This document shows positions 59,301 to 64,000 of a DNA stretch of 64,000 nucleotides, in pieces. Position numbers and translations under genes: made by a program. Position 1 is the stretch's first letter. Every line of letters begins with the position of its first letter. This DNA is from Caenispirillum bisanense (lineage in GTDB: Bacteria > Pseudomonadota > Alphaproteobacteria > Rhodospirillales > Rhodospirillaceae), in contig NZ_OCNJ01000010.1 of the NCBI RefSeq assembly GCF_900230255.1, forward strand, positions 1 to 64,000, written 5' to 3'. The notes beneath the pieces are model-generated. The model saw only the letters and a program-made list of their open reading frames with translations. It had not been told where the DNA came from and searched no databases.

Positions 59301-60527
59301 ATGACGCCCGCCTCCGCGCCCTCCCGCCGCCCCTCCGTCGCCGTCGTCGGCGCCGGTCCCGCCGGTCTGTTCGCCGCCGAGATCCTGGCGGCGCGCGGTG
59401 CCGCCGTCACCGTCTACGAGGCCAAGCCCTCGCCGGCGCGCAAGCTGCTCATGGCCGGACGCGGCGGGCTCAACATCACCCATTCCGAGCCGCTGGAGCG
59501 CTTCGTCGGCCGCTACGGCGCCGAGGCGGGCTATTTCGCCGACCTGCTGGCCGCCTTCCCGCCGGACGCGCTGCGGGCGTGGTGCGCCGGGCTCGGCATC
59601 GACACCTTCGTCGGCACCTCGGGCCGCGTCTTCCCCGACAGCTTCAAGGCGAGCGTGCTGGTGCGCGCCTGGCTGCGGCGGCTGGAGAGCCTGGGCGTCG
59701 TGCTGCACACCCGCCGCCGCTGGCTCGGTTTCGGCACGGATGCCCGGACCCTGCGCTTCGATGGCGGCGAGGACGTGACGGCCGACTCCGTTCTGCTGGC
59801 GCTCGGCGGCGCGAGCTGGCCGCGCCTCGGCTCCGACGGCGGCTGGGCGGCGGAACTGGCGGCGCGCGGCGTGCCGCTGGCGCCCTTCCGGCCGAGCAAC
59901 TGTGGCTTCGTCGCCGGCTGGAGCCCCTATCTCGCCGAGCGCTTCGCCGGCGCACCGGTGAAGACCATCGCGCTGACCTTCGCCGGCCGCACCGTGCGCG
60001 GCGAGATGGTGCTCACCGCCCGCGGCATCGAGGGCGGCGCCGTCTACGCCCTGTCGGCGCCCTTGCGCGACGCCATCGAGCGCGACGGCACGGCGACCCT
60101 GCTGGTCGACCTCAAGCCCGACCTGACCCCGGCGCAGGTGGCGGAACGGCTGGCGGCGCGGCGCGGCAAGTCCCTGCCGGCCCACCTGAAGGCCGCGCTG
60201 AAGCTGGCGCCGGCCCAGGTCGCCCTGCTGCACGAGGCGACCGACGACGCCACCCGCGCCGATGCCGGCCGTCTGGCGGCGGCGGTGAAGGCCCTGCCGC
60301 TGCGGCTGACGGCGACGGCGGGGCTCGACCGCGCCATCTCCTCGGCCGGCGGCGTGCGGTTCGAGGGGGTGGACCGGGCGACGCTGGAGTTGCGCGCCCT
60401 GCCGGGGGTCTTCGTGGCGGGGGAAATGCTCGACTGGGAGGCGCCGACGGGGGGCTACCTGCTGCAGGGCACCTTCGCGACGGCCCTGCGGGCGGCGGAG
60501 GGGATTGCTGCGCGAGTCGGTTTGTAG
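59301..60527 (+). CDS. HI0933/BaiN-type flavoprotein
   Basis: A 408-residue FAD protein: VAVVGAGPAGLFAAEILAARG at the start, KLLMAGRGGLNITHSEPLERFV, and the C-terminal VFVAGEMLDWEAPTGGYLLQGTFATALRAAEGI that binds the second part of the flavin. Members reduce double bonds with NAD(P)H or remain uncharacterised. The substrate is unknown. It diverges from dodecin, another flavin protein, but no functional link is known. Confidence 0.87.
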   Translation: MTPASAPSRRPSVAVVGAGPAGLFAAEILAARGAAVTVYEAKPSPARKLLMAGRGGLNITHSEPLERFVGRYGAEAGYFADLLAAFPPDALRAWCAGLGIDTFVGTSGRVFPDSFKASVLVRAWLRRLESLGVVLHTRRRWLGFGTDARTLRFDGGEDVTADSVLLALGGASWPRLGSDGGWAAELAARGVPLAPFRPSNCGFVAGWSPYLAERFAGAPVKTIALTFAGRTVRGEMVLTARGIEGGAVYALSAPLRDAIERDGTATLLVDLKPDLTPAQVAERLAARRGKSLPAHLKAALKLAPAQVALLHEATDDATRADAGRLAAAVKALPLRLTATAGLDRAISSAGGVRFEGVDRATLELRALPGVFVAGEMLDWEAPTGGYLLQGTFATALRAAEGIAARVGL

Positions 60528-60668
60528 GCCCTCAAGCGCCGGGCGCGCGCTCCGCGCGCTTGGCTTCCGCGGCAGGGGCCGCGCGGCGCGGTCGCGCCGT
60601 CCACTCCTTGACCGGGCAAGGAGTGGCATGAGCCATGCTCCGATCGGTCGCGACCCCGTCCCCGGCCC

Positions 60669-61676
60669 TCAGCGGGCGCCGAGGGCACGCCAGCAGGCGG
60701 CGGTGACGTCCAGCACGTCGAACACGCGGGCGACGTAGTAGTCCTTCACCCGCAGTTCCGCCTCGCGGTCGCCGGTCAGCTGGCGTTCCACCACGTCGAC
60801 CAGCGTCGTCAACCGGCGGCGATGCAGGCCGAGGCGGCGCTGCACCGGGTCGGTCACCACGCCGGCGAAGGCGGTCAGCACCGCCACCGGCGCGGCCAGG
60901 GCCAGCGCCACGCTGCCGACCAGCAGGGGGCTCGCCGCCGGGGCGCCGACCATGCCGTACCACAGGCCGCCGGCCCACGGCCCGGCCCAGAAGCCCGACA
61001 CCGCCATGGTCTTGGCCAGCGTCGCCGACAGCGGCGCGGCCAGCGACACGACGCCCGGCGTCAGCTGGTGATAGGCGGCGAAGCCGGCGGCGGCGAGGCT
61101 CAGGTTGCCGGCCAGCTCGGCGGCGGCGGTGCGGCTGCCGACGTAGGTGGCGAGCGTCTCGGTCAGGCGGTCCTGGAACGCCGCATCGTCGGTGCGCTGC
61201 GACAGGGCCGCGAGCAGGGCGCCGAGGCGCAGGCGCACCTGCGGGTCGGCCATTATCGCCTCCATGATGCCGTCGCGGTTCACCCGGCGGTCGCCGACGG
61301 TGGCGGGCAGGTGCAGCAGTTCGTCGTGGATGCGGAACAGGATCTCGCGGCCGACGTCGGTCTCCAGGAACCACGTTCGCCGGCCGAGCCAGGCGCCGGC
61401 CTGCTTCGCCCCCACCAGACGCGCGGCGGCGCCGGTGGCCTGGGCGCCGGCCGTCGCCACGCCCAGCACCACGTTCACCGGCGCGCGCAGGATGTCGAGC
61501 CCGAGCGCCGCCTTGTGCAGGCGCGCCGAGCCGAGCAGCGTGAAATGCGTGTCGACGAAGGGCTCCACCCGCAGCCGCGACCCGCCCGCCCAGCGGCGGG
61601 CGGCTTCTTCCACCACCCGCGCGGGCGGGCGGTCGTCGGCGAGGGCGGGCAGGGCGGCGGGTGCGGTCGTGTCCAT
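60669..61676 (-). CDS. Uncharacterised protein with hydrophobic segments
   Basis: A 335-residue protein. VDTHFTLLGSARLHKAALGLDILRAPVNVVLGVAT and then AKQAGAWLGRRTWFLETDVGREILFRIHDELL are followed by about four hydrophobic stretches. A match to the little-studied DUF6635 group is possible from memory but not certain. Start at ATG 61676; a longer frame lacks ribosome signals. A 110-base gap divides it from the divergent csbD gene. Function unknown. Confidence 0.7.
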   Translation of the reverse strand: MDTTAPAALPALADDRPPARVVEEAARRWAGGSRLRVEPFVDTHFTLLGSARLHKAALGLDILRAPVNVVLGVATAGAQATGAAARLVGAKQAGAWLGRRTWFLETDVGREILFRIHDELLHLPATVGDRRVNRDGIMEAIMADPQVRLRLGALLAALSQRTDDAAFQDRLTETLATYVGSRTAAAELAGNLSLAAAGFAAYHQLTPGVVSLAAPLSATLAKTMAVSGFWAGPWAGGLWYGMVGAPAASPLLVGSVALALAAPVAVLTAFAGVVTDPVQRRLGLHRRRLTTLVDVVERQLTGDREAELRVKDYYVARVFDVLDVTAACWRALGAR

Positions 61677-61787
61677 GCCCGACAATATGGGAGCGGCCTG
61701 CGGCGGAAAAAGGGCGGAACCGCCAACCCCGGCCGCGGCGGTCGCGTTGGTCGGGTAACCAGCAACACAAAACACAGGAGAGACCCC

Positions 61788-61964
61788 ATGGACGAAGATC
61801 GCACCAAGGGCAAAGCCAAGGACGTCAAGGGCACCGCCAAGGAAGCCGTGGGCAAGGCCCTCGACGACAAGGAGATGCAGCGCGAAGGCCGCGCCGACCA
61901 GGCCGAAGGCAAGGTCCAGAAGAAGACCGGCGAGGCCAAGGACGCCCTGCGCGGCAAGGACTAG
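61788..61964 (+). CDS. CsbD-family stress protein
   Basis: A 58-residue, highly charged protein: TKGKAKDVKGTAKEAVGKALDDKEMQREGRADQAEGKVQKKTGEAKDALRGKD, a complete CsbD domain of alternating Lys/Glu helices. Members are abundant general-stress proteins of unknown mechanism. AGGAG lies 6-7 bases before ATG 61788. A strong terminator follows. Confidence 0.94.
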   Translation: MDEDRTKGKAKDVKGTAKEAVGKALDDKEMQREGRADQAEGKVQKKTGEAKDALRGKD

Positions 61965-61995
61965 GCGGTCGTCGTCGACTGCCGGAACGCAGAAA

Positions 61996-62020
61996 GGGGG
62001 AGGCGCCTGGCGCCTCCCCC
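61996..62020. terminator. Bidirectional hairpin between csbD and the DUF2892 gene
   Basis: GGGGGAGGCGCC and GGCGCCTCCCCC form a nearly perfect 11-12-base stem with a minimal loop, followed by TGTTCC. It lies in the convergent gap and could serve both genes. Confidence 0.7.
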
Positions 62021-62042
62021 TGTTCCGTCGAGGCGCGGCGCC

Positions 62043-62237
62043 TCAGGCGTTCTTAACGTTGCAGGTCTTGATGCCGAACGGCAGGTAGGCCGGGCACCAG
62101 CCGATGATGCCGGTGAGCAGCGGCACGGCGCCGATGTAGCCCCACCAGCCGATGACGCCCGCCAGCGCCAGGCCGATGAGGGCCAGGCCGACGACGATGC
62201 GCAGGATGCGGTCGATGCCGCCGACGTTCTGAGACAT
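62043..62237 (-). CDS. DUF2892 inner-membrane protein (YgaP-like tail)
   Basis: A 64-residue protein with two hydrophobic helices: MSQNVGGIDRILRIVVGLALIGLALAG, then GYIGAVPLLTGIIGWCPAYLPFGIKTC. This is the DUF2892 domain, also found fused to rhodanese in YgaP; the paired cysteines in GWCPAY and IKTC are typical. Precise function unknown. GGAGAGGG lies ahead of ATG 62237. The 218-base gap beyond it towards mcl contains an AT-rich stretch at 62415-62440, which may hold the promoter of the next gene. Confidence 0.92.
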   Translation of the reverse strand: MSQNVGGIDRILRIVVGLALIGLALAGVIGWWGYIGAVPLLTGIIGWCPAYLPFGIKTCNVKNA

Positions 62238-62455
62238 GGTATCCCTCTCCGTGCTGAAACCGTTTCGATGGTCCGAGTGAAGCACCGCCGTCGCCGGCCC
62301 GTCTGTAACCTAGTCACACAGGCTTTCCGGCAGCGTGGCGACACCGCCGCCTTCCCCATTGACTTCCGCCCGTGATCCGGCCATCAATGCCGAACGTTTC
62401 GCTGCACCGCAGCAGATTGTAATTTAATTTCATGTTTTTTTGGGAGGATCACAGG

Positions 62456-63439
62456 ATGAGCTTCACCATCGTCGAGCAGGCTCCGGCCCGCCTGAACCGC
62501 AGCGAACAGGCCGTTCCGGGCTCCAACACCCGGTTCCTGGAGAAGGCCGCGGCGGGCAACGCCGACGTGGTGTTCCTCGACCTGGAGGACGCCGTCGCCC
62601 CCTCCGAGAAGGAGCAGGCGCGCAAGAATATTATCCAGGCGCTGCACGACCTCGACTGGTCGGGCAAGACCGTGTCGATCCGCATCAACGGCCTCGACAC
62701 CCACTACATGTACCGTGACGTGGTGGACATCCTGGAAGCCTGCGTCGACAAGGTCGACCTCATCATGATCCCGAAGGCGGGCACCGCGTCGGACATCTAC
62801 GCCCTCGACATGCTGGTCACCCAGATCGAGCAGGCCAAGGGCTGGACCAAGCGCGTCGGCTTCGAGATGATCATCGAAACCGCGCTCGGCATGCAGAACG
62901 TCCACGAAATCGCCGCCGCATCGAAGCGCAACGAGAGCCTGCACTTCGGCGTCGCCGACTACGCCGCCTCCACCAAGGCGCGCACCGTCAACATCGGCGG
63001 CCCGAACCCCAACTACGGCGTGCTGACCGACACGCTGGAGACCGGCAACCGCGACTTCCATTGGGGCGACATGTGGCACTACGCCATCGCCCGCATGGTG
63101 GTGGCCGCCCGCGCCAACGGCTTGCGCCCCATCGACGGCCCGTTCGGCGACTTCTCCGACGCCGAGGGCTACAAGGCCCAGGCGCGCCGCGCCGCCATCC
63201 TCGGCTGCGAGGGCAAGTGGGCCATCCACCCGAGCCAGGTGGACCTCGCCAACGACCTGTTCTCGCCGTCGGAGAAGGACGTGGCCCAGGCCCAGGCCAT
63301 CCTCGACGCCATGGAAGAGGCGCAGCGGTCCGGCAAGGGCGCGGTGACGCTCAACGGCAAGCTCATCGACATCGCCTCCATCAAGCAGGCCGAGGTGATG
63401 GTCAAGACCGCCGAGCAGATCAAGGCGCTGGGCAAGTAA
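62456..63439 (+). CDS. mcl1: L-malyl-CoA/beta-methylmalyl-CoA lyase
   Basis: A 327-residue HpcH/HpaI aldolase-superfamily enzyme: SNTRFLEKAAAGNADVVFLDLEDAVAPSEKEQARKN, SIRINGLDTHYMYRDVVDI, FEMIIETALGMQNVHEIAAAS, GVADYAASTKAR and GCEGKWAIHPSQV. It matches Rhodobacter Mcl1, which acts in the ethylmalonyl-CoA pathway and in 3-hydroxypropionate metabolism, cleaving malyl-CoA and methylmalyl-CoA to glyoxylate and acetyl- or propionyl-CoA. GGGAGGATC lies 9 bases before ATG 62456. No other pathway gene is adjacent. Confidence 0.93.
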   Translation: MSFTIVEQAPARLNRSEQAVPGSNTRFLEKAAAGNADVVFLDLEDAVAPSEKEQARKNIIQALHDLDWSGKTVSIRINGLDTHYMYRDVVDILEACVDKVDLIMIPKAGTASDIYALDMLVTQIEQAKGWTKRVGFEMIIETALGMQNVHEIAAASKRNESLHFGVADYAASTKARTVNIGGPNPNYGVLTDTLETGNRDFHWGDMWHYAIARMVVAARANGLRPIDGPFGDFSDAEGYKAQARRAAILGCEGKWAIHPSQVDLANDLFSPSEKDVAQAQAILDAMEEAQRSGKGAVTLNGKLIDIASIKQAEVMVKTAEQIKALGK

Positions 63440-63452
63440 GGACGGTCTGCGG

Positions 63453-63480
63453 GGGGCGGCGGCCGGTGGGTCGCCGCCCC
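63453..63480. terminator. Convergent hairpin after mcl1
   Basis: GGGGCGGCG (63453-63461) pairs with CGCCGCCCC (63472-63480) around a 10-base loop, between the mcl1 stop and the opposing toxin-antitoxin operon. No T-run. Confidence 0.5.
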
Positions 63481-63485
63481 GCCGC

Positions 63486-63827
63486 TCAGGCTGCCTTCAA
63501 GGTGAAGTCGACGTGGACCGCGTCGTAAGGGAAGACGATACTGCCCTCCGCCGTGCGGTCGAGCAGGCCGGCATCGAGCAAGGCATGGACGTCGGCATGC
63601 ACCGCCTTCACGTCGCGTTCCACCCGGCGGGCCGCTTCACGGATGCTCATGGCCTTCTGGCCGGCCAGCGCCTGCAGCAGTTCCCAGCGCTTCGGCGTCA
63701 GGGTCTTCCACAGGAGTTCGACGGACGCGAAGGAAATACGGGCGCCCTGCGCCTCCCCGTCGAAGGCGGCCAACGCCCGCCGCGTGACGTCGTCGCGATC
63801 GGCCAGGGAGAGGGTGACGGTCGTCAT
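63486..63827 (-). CDS. TumA-like HTH antitoxin
   Basis: A 113-residue protein with a winged helix-turn-helix: FASVELLWKTLTPKRWELLQALAGQKAMSIREAARRVERDVKAVHADVHALLDAGLLDR. This type (HVO_A0114-like) is the usual partner of TumE toxins and probably represses its own operon. The start overlaps the tumE stop as ATGA (63824-63827). Confidence 0.85.
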   Translation of the reverse strand: MTTVTLSLADRDDVTRRALAAFDGEAQGARISFASVELLWKTLTPKRWELLQALAGQKAMSIREAARRVERDVKAVHADVHALLDAGLLDRTAEGSIVFPYDAVHVDFTLKAA

Positions 63828-64000
63828 GGCTGTGGCCTCCAGGTGTCGACGTCGGTCCAGAAGTCGTCCAGCAGCTGCCGCGGGCTGCGAAAGTCGTAGG
63901 GCTCTTCTGCGTCGCCGCGGTGGCGGTGGTCGCCCTTGCCGGCCTCGTTGTCGTAACGCAGGACGCAGGTGCCGCGGACGACGTAGGCCAGCGCGTATTT
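63824..64000 (-). CDS. TumE-like toxin, C-terminal part (cut by window end)
   Basis: The last 58 residues are visible, beginning KYALAYVVRGTCVLRYDNE and then GKGDHRHRGDAEEPYDFRSPRQLLDDFWTDV. RYDNE-GKGDHRH-EEPY is characteristic of DUF6516/TumE toxins. The N-terminal part lies outside the window, so integrity is unknown. Confidence 0.85.
   Translation of the reverse strand, partial: KYALAYVVRGTCVLRYDNEAGKGDHRHRGDAEEPYDFRSPRQLLDDFWTDVDTWRPQP

Overview
The window reads as a chromosomal segment of a very GC-rich alphaproteobacterium, most likely of the Rhodospirillales. The signs are: a fused anthranilate synthase trpE(G) behind a rhizobial-type tryptophan leader peptide; a metX-metW pair diverging from chorismate mutase-hisC-tyrC; a CarD-family regulator; the 7Fe ferredoxin FdxA; a malyl-CoA lyase of ethylmalonyl-CoA pathway type; malonyl-CoA synthetase; and short palindromic repeats whose spurious translation gives MAGLDPAIHG/MAGSSPAMT peptides, common in Alphaproteobacteria. 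Genus cannot be fixed from sequence alone. There is no rRNA, CRISPR array or prophage; one tRNA (Arg, anticodon CCT) lies at 29973-30049.

Layout. 1-672: tail of an IS110-type transposase and palindromic repeats. 673-5668: methionine (metX, metW) and aromatic/histidine genes (chorismate mutase, hisC, tyrC) diverging from one control region. 5755-8387: two overlapping genes for degenerate EAL-domain proteins. 8473-10963: nucleotide-sugar and heptose genes (UDP-glucuronate decarboxylase, hldE). 10992-15888: two tandem I78 inhibitor lipoproteins, a membrane methyltransferase-like protein, a chemoreceptor, a secreted protein, a DUF938 protein. 15991-17808: terB-like gene, fdxA, carD with a long leader. 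18011-24769: sppA, GH1 glucosidase, hypothetical, HNH nuclease, TAXI receptor, M17 peptidase, MarR. 24927-31587: a diguanylate cyclase with an ethylene-receptor-like sensor, fliN, a PEBP protein/AraC regulator pair, mscL, fumC, tRNA-Arg, a LuxR-type regulator and small unknown genes. 31594-34025: trp promoter, leader peptide, terminator, trpE(G). 34085-34390: a second cluster of the same palindromes. 34463-39695: cupin oxygenase-like protein, phosphatase, thiolase, mtgA, Xre-RES toxin-antitoxin pair. 39740-41985: matB with a palindromic operator, and bfd sharing an apparently iron-regulated divergent promoter with a newly proposed 59-residue gene. 41991-46150: Xre regulator, small lipoprotein, dgcN-dgcA (D-glutamate catabolism), second diguanylate cyclase. 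46406-52932: tightly packed HAD mutase-otsB-GH65-otsA-glk trehalose operon. 52963-62237: peptidases, nuclease-like protein, Lrp ligand-binding domain, glyoxalase II, dodecin, flavoprotein, CsbD and DUF2892 proteins. 62456-64000: malyl-CoA lyase and a TumE-TumA-like toxin-antitoxin pair cut by the window end.

How the genes connect. The trehalose operon encodes synthesis (OtsA, OtsB), phosphorolytic breakdown (GH65) and the two enzymes that would return the products to glucose 6-phosphate (beta-phosphoglucomutase-like HAD and Glk). MatB, thiolase and malyl-CoA lyase point to CoA-ester carbon metabolism. Two active-looking diguanylate cyclases and two catalytically eroded EAL proteins belong to c-di-GMP signalling. 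The most interesting items are the ethylene-receptor-like cyclase, the apparently leaderless trpL attenuator, the trehalose operon whose gene order matches the domain order recalled for mycobacterial OtsB1, and the small divergent gene beside bfd.
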